Assembly: GCA_013397455.1 (NCBI GenBank)
Contig: VYZB01000056.1
Span: 5,772 to 69,771, forward strand
Source of the DNA: Crotophaga sulcirostris
Lineage: Eukaryota; Chordata; Aves; Cuculiformes; Crotophagidae
DNA: 64,000 nucleotides
Direction of reading: 5' to 3'
Shown here: positions 24,513 to 35,049 of the stretch, in pieces
Layout: each line of letters opens with the position of its first letter
Numbering within the stretch: the stretch's first letter is position 1
Translations under genes and position numbers: made by a program
The notes under the pieces: generated by a model
Databases searched by the model: none
What the model was told of the DNA's origin: nothing
Seen by the model: the letters and a program-made list of their open reading frames with translations, nothing else

Positions 24513-24519
24513 CTACCTC
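24513..24519 (+). promoter_or_regulatory. TBX5: let-7 seed match in TBX5 3' UTR
   Basis: CTACCTC is the complement of let-7 seed positions 2-8. It is followed by G rather than A, so it is a 7mer-m8 site. It lies in a locally GC-balanced block (about 24480-24545) that differs from the A/T-rich tracts around it. Use in vivo is not shown. Confidence 0.45.
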
Positions 24520-24947
24520 GCCGCATTGTACCATAAGTGAAGTCACTCCCTGCAGGGTGTTGTGTTTCTTACAAACGCCCCCAAACACCTCTCTGCAGGA
24601 ACCAGCCCCGTAAACTCATCTCCTTTCCCACTTCTCTTCTTTCCTTCCCATCTCCCAGTCTTTCCTGGTTCATCAGCTGTCTCTGATGGAAGCGCAGGGT
24701 ATCTTACAGACTTGAAAACATCCACAGCTTGTCTCCTGCAGAATTTTTGTCGGCATGTGGAAAATGAGGCTCTGAGCCAGCTGCGAGGAGGAGGGAAAGG
24801 GGGGGGAGAGGATGCAGACAGCGAAAGGAAAAAATTTGCTCATAAAAATGATGATGACGTTTGTTTGCAATCCTAGACTTTAATTTTGTTTTGTGTTCTT
24901 CTTCTTGCTCTAAAAAAAAAAAAAAAAAAGAGAAAGGATGTGTGTGG

Positions 24948-24972
24948 GTTAACACACTCTGGGTGTGTTAAC
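24948..24972 (+). promoter_or_regulatory. TBX5: Perfect 10-bp stem-loop in TBX5 3' UTR
   Basis: GTTAACACAC (24948-24957), loop TCTGG, GTGTGTTAAC (24963-24972): a perfect 10-bp stem with a 5-base loop, extendable by one G-U pair in RNA. It begins 19 bases after an A18 tract. A GTGTGTG run just upstream (24940-24946) could pair with the same CACAC arm, so two competing folds are possible. Confidence 0.6.
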
Positions 24973-25294
24973 TGAGATATTAAGCAAATGTGTTTAAAAG
25001 GAGCAGAAAATGGCTGGGAGTGGGGGAGGCAAGAAGAGAAGAAAAAGCAAATGTGTGTAAGTAAAAATGTCTACTGCAGAAATTTTCAGGTGTAAAATTT
25101 CCTGGTACTATTTATTTATACATGGGAGTTCAAATAACTCATAGTATGTCAGATAGTCAGCAAAGCAGCTGATTCAGAGGTTAAAATTCTTATTGAAATG
25201 GAAGTTTGCTTTCTTTTCTTCTTTTTTTTTCCTCTCCAAGCTGTGCACACTCTATATAATTTACATATATTTTTAATTAAAAATAATTCTAATG

Positions 25295-25300
25295 AATAAA
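25295..25300 (+). promoter_or_regulatory. TBX5: Main AATAAA poly(A) signal of TBX5
   Basis: AATAAA is followed within 15-60 bases by strongly GU-rich sequence (agttgtgtgtcag, ggtgggtgtgaatgtgtggg), the classical downstream element. This is the best-formed cleavage signal after the stop codon and places the 3' end near 25311-25330. Confidence 0.75.
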
Positions 25301-25469
25301 AGAGGTATAGTTGTGTGTCAGCAACTGCAAGGGTGGGTGTGAATGTGTGGGAGTGCCAGTATGTGCATGGGATGGATTACAGACAGGTACCCAAAGCCAT
25401 CTAGCTAAGAAGAAAAAAATAATCCCTACCTAGCTGTGCTTTCCTATTCTTGTGTGCCAATTTATGTCT

Positions 25470-25475
25470 AATAAA
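25470..25475 (+). promoter_or_regulatory. TBX5: Distal AATAAA poly(A) signal candidate
   Basis: AATAAA is followed by a U/GU-rich stretch beginning about 40 bases later (ttttggttttgtttgttttg). It may act as a back-up site giving a 3' UTR about 170 bases longer. Confidence 0.45.
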
Positions 25476-26619
25476 TGCCACATGCTCTGCAGTGCAAGGG
25501 ACCTACCCACCTCTTTTGGTTTTGTTTGTTTTGAGGTGGTTTTTTTCCTCATTCTTTCTGCTCAACACCCATAAATTTAATTTTTATTTATTTCTGGTCT
25601 ACTAGAGGAAGTATAGCATCCCAATGGGGAAGGCTGTTGAGCAGTGATGGGCTGAGCTTGAGACTGCTGTGTCTGGGGCTGCGGGTTTCTCTGCTAGAGA
25701 ACTGTCTGGGACTCTCAGGTCCTTCCCACCCAACATGTTCCCAAGTGAGATGGTCTCTTGGGGTCAGTTCCCTGTCAAGGTAGATTTAGAGGTGACCTTG
25801 GGAAGCAGATGGGTGGTGAGGTGGCACTGGAAAACCTTCATGGAGGTAGAGCTGCTCCCCATTCCCACGCAGATAGGGTTGGGTGGAATGTTTTTCCCAG
25901 GGGAGGTGTAGGGCCATGTCCCAGCCTCAGCAAAGGAGGAGAGGATGCTGGATGGGCATTGGAAACAAGGTGGGAAAATACATCTCCAGAGAAATAAAGA
26001 GATTGCATCTGAGAAGCCCAGCAGGAAGGTCTCCTCTACATGGTTGGTGAACCACAGCCACCCCAGGGAGCAGCTTGGCCAGGTGTTGGGACAGATTGAG
26101 GAGGCGTCCCCAGACTGCCCCACTGGCAACAGCTAATTTGGCTGCAGCAGCAACACTGCAAATGCATGGCCAGCAGCCTCGTTGGCCTCCTGTGCACGAG
26201 AGATTTGGGGACACCTTGTCTTTGCAGAAAGTGAGTAGGATTAGTAGAACCCCTTCATAGGTGATGCTCCCGCCTAGATGTCCCGTGGCCATTGGGACCT
26301 GGGGGATGGTGTCTTCTGGGGCCATCCCAGCTCTGGCTCCAATGCAGCTTTCTTCATTTGGCTCTCTCTGCTTTTACTGTCTTCTGCTTGCAACAACTGA
26401 GTTTCATAAGTGTTGGGTTAGACACAGTCGAAACACAATGCTGTGCTACCCTGGGAGCTCGCTCTGGGTATCAGCTGCATCTGCAGGCAGAAGAAGATGT
26501 AAGCATCATGTAACCCTTCTGCAGGTACAACTGGGACCTCAAATTATATGCAAAGCTGTTTCTCTTCATGAGGTCAGCCCCAGGAAATCACTCAGATGTT
26601 GCATTGCTCAGTAAATCAC

Positions 26620-26820
26620 ACGCTGTCCCTCCAGAATATGCAGTTGTCCAAGATTAATGACAGAGCAAATTGCATTCTGAGTTAAGGAATTAAAAATTTC
26701 ACTGTATTTAGTTGTCAGTTACATTGTACTTCTCAGGCTTCATTATCTCACTGCTAATAGTGTAATTATCTTATAACTCTATGGTGATTTACATGTAATT
26801 AAATGGCCAGTGGTCACTCT
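26620..26820. promoter_or_regulatory. Candidate enhancer 1.3 kb downstream of TBX5
   Basis: A compact AT-rich block holds a MEIS/TGIF core TGACAG (26658-26663), two GATA motifs TTATCT (26743-26748 and 26766-26771), and two homeodomain sites TAATTA (26763-26768, overlapping the second GATA motif, and 26796-26801). It is close to the gene end and free of recognisable repeats. TBX5 limb and heart expression depends on HOX, MEIS and GATA-type inputs in studied species; whether this block is one such element is inferred. Confidence 0.35.
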
Positions 26821-28437
26821 GTAAGTAAAGAACTTACCAGAAATGTGTGCCGTGCATCTCAAAGAGTATTAAGGAAACTAAACGCACATGGTGAATTACT
26901 TCTCAGGCTTTAGAAGGAGAGCTTCAAGATTTCAACTTGACTAATTTCCTCCGAGCTCCTCACATGGAGTCTGTGTTGCCACAATGGGCTCTGATCACTG
27001 GGTTTTGGCTGCTGAAAAGCCAGGTAGCTCCACAGGACGCAGCCTTGTGGAGCCACATTGACATGATGAACAAGGAGACCATCAGTGGCAGAAGGATGGA
27101 CCTGTCACACCAGTAAAATCTGGGATGAAGACAAAGGTGGGTGCAACGATCTGATATAGACTCCTCATCCTCTTCTTGAAGGGTTCGTTACTGGCTACTC
27201 CTTCCAAATGACATTTCTGGACTTCAGCCTTGATGGAGTCCAATTGTGCCTTGTGAGCTTTCCATATGAATGAGTAGGACTGTGAGGAGTCAGATAAGAC
27301 ATGAAAGAAAAAGGTGACTTGTTCAAAGGCCCACGGTGACTTCCAGTCTGGATGTGGGCGTGCCTAATCTATGCTGAGCCATGAGAAACAGCTTGTGCTT
27401 CTTCCCAGCTCACTAACTGACTGCTTGGTCCAAACCAGCACTGGGAGCTGTCAAGGAGAAGGGAGTTCTCTCCCTTTGGTTCTCATTTTATGTTACAAAT
27501 CTTCTGAAGTGTTTTCCTTAATTTCTGTTCTTGAAGACTTATTCCTTAGCAGAGGATAATAATAATAAACAAACAAAATTAGAGAAAAAAGTTATATAGG
27601 AGTATTTGTCATTAAAAGAATGGGTGAAAGAGGTTGTAAAATTCACCCTATTCAGAGCTAAACTAGCAATTTACCTGCAAGAGGCCTTGAAATATGAGGA
27701 ACATCTTCACAGTGAGGTAGAAAGGGAGTGAGCACAACAACTACCAGCCTTTACCTCTTACCTATAAATCCTAAGAGCTGTAAAACAACCCTCAGCATTG
27801 TCTGCTGGCTTTCTAGTACCATAGGCACCACTGAGGGTGATAGGGGGGTGGGCTGGACAAGGGGTGCTTCTGCCATGGGCCTGGGGACAGGGACAATGGA
27901 AGAGTCCTGGAGAGCTAGACCTGCCAGTCCCACTTCCCGGAAAGTCACCTGGAGGGTGAAACATGTCCCCAGGCAAGGAGGGAACTTGGACAACAAGGGG
28001 AGTGCTGCCAAGCTGGTGGAGAAGGGGGGCTGGTGTAGCAGGTGGAGAAGGCAATGGTGGCCCACCATCCTCCTCATGGGCAGGGGACCTTCCTCACCAC
28101 AAACCTCTCCCTTTTGGTGACAGCACTGGAGCAAGCTCACTGCTCTGGCAACATAGAAAGTAGCCCTGAATCACCACCACGTTGAAGAAAACCAGGGCTT
28201 TCTGTATGAACTGTAATAAATAAGTGTGGGCTGCACAATTCCTTCAAGCAGAGAAGGAGAGAAAGAAACCCAACCTCTGCTAAAAACATATTTTTAAGAG
28301 CAAACGCGATCTCTCAGATTGCAGTTGCAATGCTGTTTTTTCAGCTGTCTTCTTGGGCTAAAATACTCCCTGCATTTATCGTCGCTTATACCTGGGGAGG
28401 CTGTAGATGCCCTGAGCAGGCACACAGAGAGCTCCTT

Positions 28438-28712
28438 GTCACAGAATCACAGAATGTTTTGGGTTGGAAGGGACCTCAAAGACCATTCAGTTCCAATCCC
28501 CCTGCCATGGGCAGGGACACCTCCCGCTGGATCAGGATGCTCAAAGCCCCATCCAACCTGGCCTTGAGCACCTCCAGGGATGGGGCAGCCAGGACTTCTC
28601 CGGGCAACCTGTGCCAGGGCCTCCCCACCCTCACAGGAAAACATTTCTTCCTAATAACTAATCTCAATCTCCCCTCTTTCAGCTTAAAGAAGCTTCTTGT
28701 CTGCCCCATCAG
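28438..28712 (-). repeat. CR1 LINE 3'-end fragment (left arm of inverted pair)
   Basis: Starts 'tcacagaatcacagaatgtt' and continues with the standard CR1 blocks through 'cttcctaataactaatctc', decaying after about 28700. It shares the variant 'gatcaggatgctcaaagccc' with the copy at 29310-29770, which lies in the opposite orientation, so both probably belong to the same subfamily. Confidence 0.92.
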
Positions 28713-29309
28713 CTTGTCTCCCCATTTCAAATGTCAAAATACAGGATGCTGGGTGGTCTTAGGAGGTGGCTACTCCCCACTGTGGTACCTGCTGGTATTG
28801 GGAGCTCCCACACCTTCATTGGTGAGTTTTTTTCCTAGGAAAAAGGACACTTGTCACCCTCTTCTGCTCACTGCTGCTCCAGGCTGCACTCCCAGGGCAG
28901 AGCCATCCTCCTTCCCTGCTTCCCAGAGCCAAAATTGCCTTTGTGTGTTGAGAGCTGAGGGAAAATAATATCCCAAAGCCTCAGGATTCTTGCTCATAAA
29001 TCCAGCCCACAATATCATAGATTTTATGGTGCTGCCAACTCTGACAATTTTTATGATGGGTCTCATGTGATTTAGAGAAATGGTTTGTTGTGTTTTTTGT
29101 TTTTTTTCCTCTTGAAGTTTCCAGTTCCTAGAGTTCCATGATTTCATGAGAATCTCAAGGGATTCTGAGTCTCCTCCCATTCTTTTTAATTTTTTTGCTG
29201 GGTTTTAGCATATATAATAAAGTTGGGAATTTTGCTGAAGAGTAAAGTGAGGCAGAGAAAAGAAATCACTTGTCTGGAGGCAGGACTAGGACTGATCACC
29301 AGATAAAAG
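28713..29309. other. Unique spacer between inverted CR1 copies
   Basis: About 600 bp with no gene recognised. It has a T-rich run near 29090-29108 and otherwise mixed composition. It forms the loop between the two oppositely oriented CR1 fragments. Confidence 0.6.
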
Positions 29310-29770
29310 AAGAGGCAAGTCCAGAGGAGGCCACAAACATGATTCGATGGCTGGAACACCTCACATATGAGGGCAGGCTGAGAGACTTGGGGTTGTTCAG
29401 CCTGGAGAAGAGAAGGCTCCGGTGGGACCTTAGAGCAGCCTCAAGTACTGAAAGGGGCTGCAGGAAAGCTGGGGAGGGGCTCTTGGTCAGGGGGTGCAGG
29501 GACGGGAAAAGGGGGAACAGTCTTAAGCTGAAAGAGGGGAGATTGAGTTGAGATTTTAGGAAGAAATGTTTTTGTGTGAGGGTGGGGAGGCCCTGGCACA
29601 GGTTGCCCGGAGAACTCGTGGCTGCCCCATCCCTGGAGGTGCTCAAGGCCAGGTTGGATGGGGCTTTGAGCATCCTGATCCAGCGGGAGGTGTCCCTGCC
29701 CATGGCAGGGGGATTGGAACTGGATGGGCTTTGAGGTCCCTTCCAACCCAAACCATTCTATGATTTTATG
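29310..29770 (+). repeat. CR1 LINE 3'-end fragment (right arm of inverted pair)
   Basis: Sense-oriented CR1 of about 460 bp. It includes the 'atgagggcaggctgagagac' and 'ttgttcagcctggagaagag' blocks, the 'cctggcacaggttgcc' block, and the 3' end 'cccttccaacccaaacc' followed by attctatgattttatga. Frames on both strands are decayed LINE sequence, not host genes. The tail is followed by a T-run at about 29788-29803. Confidence 0.95.
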
Positions 29771-30327
29771 AAAAAATATTTTTCCTCTTTTTTTTTTTTT
29801 TTGAGTTCTTGCTGGAAAAGTGAAGGCTTTTTCTACCTTCTTTTTGAATAATAAAAATTTCAAAGTTTCAAGTGAATGGAAAATGTTCAGAAAGTGGCTT
29901 GAACAAATTCTCACCCCCAAAAAAGAAGAAATATTTTGTTTACATTTAGGAGATTTTACTCTCTTGAAATTTCAAAGGAAATTTTTTGACCCAAAGTCAT
30001 TTCAGAGTGAAATACTGATGTGTTTCACTTGGAACCCACCACACCTGGCAGCTCTGATGTCTTCTACTTCCTTCAGATGAAACAAATCCTACAGCTTCAG
30101 TGGCCGGATCTGACTGTGTTTTGCTGTGGGTTTTGCAGGCTTTACCCTGCACCTGAGAGGACTCAGCTACAGTAAAGGATGGCAAAAGTCAGCAAGTGCC
30201 TGCCATCATTCCTCTAAAAGATAAATAAATGCATTTAGGTGTGATAGCTCCTACTGTCAATCAGAAAGGGTGGTCTTGGGGCAATGCTGCTTGTTTGAGC
30301 ATCCTGGCCAGCTGTGCTGTTGGCACA
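29771..30327. other. Unique sequence between CR1 copies, no gene seen
   Basis: The block is AT-rich and contains a T-run followed by A/T-rich DNA. A T-box half-site AGGTGTGA (30237-30244) overlaps a GATA-like TGATAG at its distal end. No reading frame with recognisable similarity is present. Confidence 0.6.
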
Positions 30328-30592
30328 ACTGAAGATGGCAGGGAGCTGTACCAGGGGAGGGTTAGGTTGGGTATTAGGAAAAGGTTCTTCACCCAGAAAG
30401 TGGTGAAGCACTGGAACAAGGAACCCAGGGAAGCAGTCACAGCACCCAACCTATCAATATGCAAGAAGCCTTTGGACAATGGCCTCAGACATACGTTGTG
30501 GATGTTCGGGTTGTTCTATGCAGAGACAGGAGTTGGACTTGATGATCCTTGTGAATCCCTTCCAACTCAAGACATTCTATGATTCTACGAAT
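30328..30592 (+). repeat. CR1 LINE 3'-end fragment, second subfamily
   Basis: Contains 'gggttgggtattaggaaaa' (as 'ggttaggttgggtattagg'), 'ggttcttcacccagaaagtg', 'ggagttggacttgatgatcc' and the tail 'acattctatgattctacga'. This is a different CR1 subfamily from the neighbouring pair. The plus-strand frame ending near 30582 is retroelement relic. Confidence 0.9.
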
Positions 30593-31549
30593 CCTGGGAA
30601 GACCTGGGCAATACCCATCAGCAGCAGGAGAGTCCTGTGAGGTCTGCAGCTGCCCTGAATTAGGCAGCAGCAGCCGGGGACACTCACTAAGGCTTCCCAC
30701 CAGCATCATTTCCACCTGGATGTGCCCTCCCACCACAGGGATTAAAGGCAGAGACAAGACCAGGCTTAGATTTTGCATCAGTAGGTCCTAATGATGCTGT
30801 CAGCTCAGCAGCACTGCTTCAGTTGGGAGCACGTTTAAGCACAAGTAAGTGAAAAATGGGTATGTGATGTAAAGATGGAAAATAGTCCTTGTGAATGGTT
30901 TTCTGTGTAACCTGTGCAGCGCTCTCAGGGGTGCGTAATATGTTACAAGTCAGGGGCTAGGGGGGTTTGGTCTCTACTTAAGACATAACAAATGACTTGT
31001 AATCTGCCTCCAGGCAAAAAAAAAAATGTTGCTTGAATTATGAATAGAAAGTACAGCCCTAAATTGGAGGGGGGAAGGGGCAGAAACCTACTGCAGCACA
31101 TGGTGAGCTTTTTAAAAGGAAGGACTGAGGGCTCCAGTAGTACTTTTATCCATAAATGCTGGGCTTGAGATGTTTCTGTTGCATAAGGCCAAACAAGCGT
31201 ATCATTATTTTTGTTATAATGATGGTAATAATAAATTGCTGCTCTTCCTCTACTTTGTGTGATCTGGCACGTGGAGGACACTGTTACTAATGTGTGTTTG
31301 TATCACTGTGGGGCTTTTTGCTGTTGTGATGCCCTCATTGCTAGGTCATCAATATTTCACTTTGGCTTTTACTTAGACCTGGGCTGTGACAGATCAGAAA
31401 TTTGTTTGTTTTCCTTGGGGTTTACAGGGAATGTCCTCATCGAAAGGTAATGAGGTGGTCACAACAGAGTATTGTTTCCTCTTTTCCTACCTTGATGTTT
31501 GGACTTCTAGTACATTCCTTATGATTGCATCCCTGGACCTGGTGGCTAT
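30593..31549. other. Non-coding block, no gene seen
   Basis: Mixed sequence with an A-run near 31017-31026. Nothing recognisable as an exon, RNA gene or repeat was found apart from short low-complexity tracts. Confidence 0.6.
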
Positions 31550-32095
31550 GTTCCCGTCCTGCTCATACAGCTTAAGGTGCAACTGATCTCTGCTGCAAGG
31601 ATATGTGTTTGACTCCTGTCCAAGTGGTTGTTCACCAGGACCCCCATGTCCTTTTCTGCTTTCTAACCCCAACCTGTCCTGTTGTATGAGGTTGTCCTTG
31701 CCAGAGGCAGGGCTTTGTCTTTGAACATTTGAGCTTCATGAGGTTCCTGCCATCTCACTTCTCCATCTTTCTGGGATCCCTCTGAGTCGCAGCTCTGTCA
31801 TTCAGTGCGTTGGCTACTCTCAGTTCAGTATCATCTATGAATCTGTTGAGTGTGCTCTGTCCCAGCATCTTGGTTGTTCATATATTAAGATATTAAAGAA
31901 ATTTTGTGCTGATACTGACCCTTGAGGGGTGCTGCTAGTTGTCAGCCACCAGTTGGACTTTTTGCTGCCGGTGATCACCCTTTGAATCTAATAGTCCAGC
32001 CAATTTTCCACCCACCTTGTTGTCTGCTTATCCAGTCCATAACTCATCAACTGGGACTTGGAGAACACTGGGAGACTGTCAAAGGCACATCCTAG
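31550..32095 (-). repeat. Old degenerate CR1 LINE, more internal region
   Basis: Blocks such as 'caccaggacccccatgtcct', 'aacctgtcctgttgtatgag', 'cttcatgaggttcctgcca', 'gacccttgaggggtgctgct', 'ccagccaattttccaccc' and 'gactgtcaaaggc' match, with many differences, the internal region of CR1 lying upstream of the usual truncated 3' ends. The heavy decay indicates an old insertion. Boundaries are approximate. Confidence 0.75.
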
Positions 32096-33399
32096 TGTTC
32101 ATCAGAAACTTAGACTGAGGGGTCCTCCAGCATTTTCCATTTCGCAATCACTGTAAACATGAGGATGTCTGCATGCACCTTCTTCATCAGAGTTTTTAAT
32201 TAGAAACACTGCAGCCCACTAAAATGCAGGATGGTTTTTATGGCGCACGTATCCGGGGAAAGTGAGCATAGATGAAGCCTGGTTGAAAAACTAGGTAAGC
32301 ATGATGTATTTGCTGCTGTTCAAGCAGTGTTGGCTACCTTGCTTGAGCTTGGCATTCGATGTGCCCAGGCAGAGAAGGAGAGGTAATTCCAGACTTGAAG
32401 AGCTTATAATTTAAGGCAATGGACCACGGATGGTCCACGATGTCATAAGCAGTCTGGAGCTGGTCAGTGAGTTATGAGAGCATGTGCCTGTACACAGACA
32501 CTTTAACAGCCTCACTGAATGACAGGCAGCAATATTACTGTTGGGTCAATGCCAGCCAAGGTGATGATGACAAACCCAACTTGGCAGTGACTGCAGCACT
32601 TGCCTATGTGGGTAGCAAATAATAAAACTCTGTTTTAGTTCATTTCCAAGTGTCCTACACTAAGATTGTGTAGTGAGGGAAGGAGGCAGCACTGCAGAGT
32701 CAGGGTCACAAGCCACAGATGAGGCAACCTTGCACTGCGAAGTGACCTTCAGGGCATCCAAAACACACTTTGCAAAGGAAATTAAATACCACTGTTGGAT
32801 CAATGTAGGTAAGTGGGGTTTTTTGGTGTGTATTTAATCAGTACCAAAACACTGTTTAGGTTTGAATGACATAATTTGCTTAGCTTAGAAAGAAATAATT
32901 GTACTTTTCTCTCCATTTTTAAATAAATCACGTGAAACAATAAAGTCTGTTTCTATGTCAAGCATCTCCTAGAAGAGGAGACATCTAAGCTTCTTAAGCT
33001 TTGACATAAAATGTTGCTGCTGGGATGGTAGATGATGGTAGCTCTCAGTGTTTGAATTCTTTTGTTAAGATTTGCTCTAATTTTTATCCAATCTGCTTTT
33101 TTGGGTGGGGGGAAAAAAAGGCAATTTCCACTTCATGCTACCCCACCATTTCAAATGTTGCTAAGGTCTAGTCACTATTCAAAAGGAAAAAACAAAACAC
33201 GGCAAAATTAGGACTGGGAATTAAAAGAGCCACCTCATTCCTAGCTGTGCTATAGCTTAAAAAGTAAATCTAAAAAAGTCTTAAATATTTTCCTAATGTC
33301 TGTATTCCAGACACCATGGTTCAATCTATGCCAGTATTTGAAGGCTCTTGCCTGTAAGGAAGTGAGCTCTTGGTCTGAGTGGGATTATCACCGTCATAG

Positions 33400-33660
33400 G
33401 GTATTGCTGATCCTCATATGGGATTATTTTTAATATTGGGTTGCTTGGATTTTACTCATATTTATACAGCTGTTAATAAAGTCCAGGAAAGCTCTGTATA
33501 TCTCCTTTCTCGTCTAATTGTGGCAGCTTTTAAGACAACTTTAACAGCTTTGTTGGTTATTGATGGATGGGGCAAGAACGCCCCTGGTTCCATAGCTGGG
33601 CCCAGTCTGTAGCACTGTCTCCTATTCCTGCTGGCTGGCACGCAGCTGCCGCTCTTTCCA
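33400..33660. promoter_or_regulatory. Possible conserved non-coding island
   Basis: Repeat-free AT-rich sequence with GGATTAT (33420), CAGCTGTTAATAAAG, TAATTG and TTATTGATGG (33556-33565, a HOX-PBX/Onecut-like site). It resembles developmental enhancer DNA in style only; no alignment supports it yet. Confidence 0.22.
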
Positions 33661-35049
33661 GGAGGACTGACTTCCAAGAGCATGAGAGGTGACCCTATAT
33701 GTCTGAGAGGTGCAGCTAGCTGAGATGTAACAGTAGCTATATATAACCTAAATTAGGACTCAATTTAAAGCCAAATCTGGAAGCTTTGTGAGCCAGGAAA
33801 AGTTTAACAGGTACTATTTTAAGAGTGAATTAACTCAAAAAGCTCTTCAAGTTCAGTGTCTTCTTACTGAGGACCCTCAACAATATTCAACCTGAGATTT
33901 TTAATTCTTTTTATTGGAAGTGGTTGAATTTCACTCATGAAGGTGAAAAGCTCCCAAAAGACAGCTGCAGTGATTTGATCAGGCTCATTTCTTTTGTAAA
34001 TTAGGCTGCAGCGAACTCTCTGGACCCTACCCAAAAGGCTTTATCCATCAGTCTTGTCTGTAGTGGGGCTGCTATTGGGATTTCAGTAGGAATATTCCTG
34101 TAGACCGGTTACATGTGTGCCCATGCAGTGTTAGGCTGGAAAAATGTCTTGTGGATGTTTTTTTGAGTTTGAGCCATTCTGATGAAGTTCAGTGTAGTGG
34201 AAGTGTATTAATTGAATCCTCTGCTGTTGGGAGTCTGTTCTCCTGTGGGACAGATGAGTGGGATAACTGGGAGATAATTTATTTATACGTTAATGATAAT
34301 AAAATGTAGTCATTGCCCAGACCAGGCTTGCGCAGCTCGCTGTCTACGCTGCTTGCGATTCAATCAAGGACAGGACACTTCCCTGGAGAAGAGGGATTAA
34401 ATGATAAGAGAAAAAGAGTAAACGGACAAACTAAGGAAACTCTCTCCTGAGCCCAGATTCTAGTTAAAAGACAACTAAACATTGCTTTTTTCTCACACTT
34501 TGAAGTGACCCCAGCAGCCGGCAGTGCCAGTGGGGAGATGCTCTCTTGTATCTCAACCCTTCCAAAACGCTTAATGCTGCTGTTTGTGGCAAGGAGGCAG
34601 CTCCTTGGTGACACAACCCTGAGCTGCTCTCTGCTCCCATTGCTCATGCTAGTGCTGAAGGGCCTCTTTATTAGTGTCGTTGATGACCATGACCTTTCCG
34701 TTCAGTCTACACTAGAGTTCACTGTGCTCCCCCATGCTGAGGAGGAATTGGACTGGGAGATCTGGCAATGCTTTCTCCCCATCCACCTCCTGGCTTTAGG
34801 TGGGATGGAAAAATCTTCAGGCTACGTACATCCATTTCTTGAAGCAAAGGAGATGAGGGGAAATAGAAGAAAACCCCTTACATTGCTGTAATTTTTGAGA
34901 CATAAAAGCTTTTCTTTGAGAGCAAATCCATTTTTTTTTTCCTCCTTGTGGCATTAGGACTCAAGAAATTCCTCAGAAAATAATTTGTCAAGGCCCTGAC
35001 TGATCAAAGACATATATAAAAGGACTCTTTTTTTTTTTTTAAAAAAAAA

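Larger units (their letters stand above)
23864..25320 (+). other. TBX5: TBX5 3' untranslated region
   Basis: The 3' UTR begins after the TAA. It contains A-rich and T-rich tracts (23900-23945, 24291-24303, 24352-24380, 24911-24929), a let-7 seed match (24513-24519), a perfect hairpin (24948-24972) and overlapping AUUUA pentamers (25110-25118). The 3' end is placed at the strong poly(A) signal at 25295; a longer form ending near 25.5 kb is possible. Open frames here, such as 24562-24876 (+), are not credible genes. Confidence 0.85.
25331..28435. other. Downstream flank of TBX5, no gene seen
   Basis: No exon is recognised. Frames at 25669-26614 and 27728-28163 overlap on both strands, have no recognisable similarity, and lie in moderately GC-rich unique DNA. 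A motif-dense AT-rich island (26620-26820) is listed separately. Confidence 0.75.

Noticed and set aside
24404..24955. Small frames downstream of the TBX5 stop as uORF-like or dual genes
   Set aside because: They fall in the 3' UTR, are rich in homopolymer-coded residues (F, K) and lack similarity.
27728..28163. Overlapping frames of 66-130 codons on both strands as a gene
   Set aside because: Four frames on two strands are open together in a locally GC-rich stretch, which points to composition; no protein similarity is recognised.
28330..29920. Frames of 100-212 codons sharing peptides such as GRDTSRWIR and LPSFS
   Set aside because: They are translations of CR1 3' ends on both strands, not a gene family; the shared peptides come from the shared repeat.
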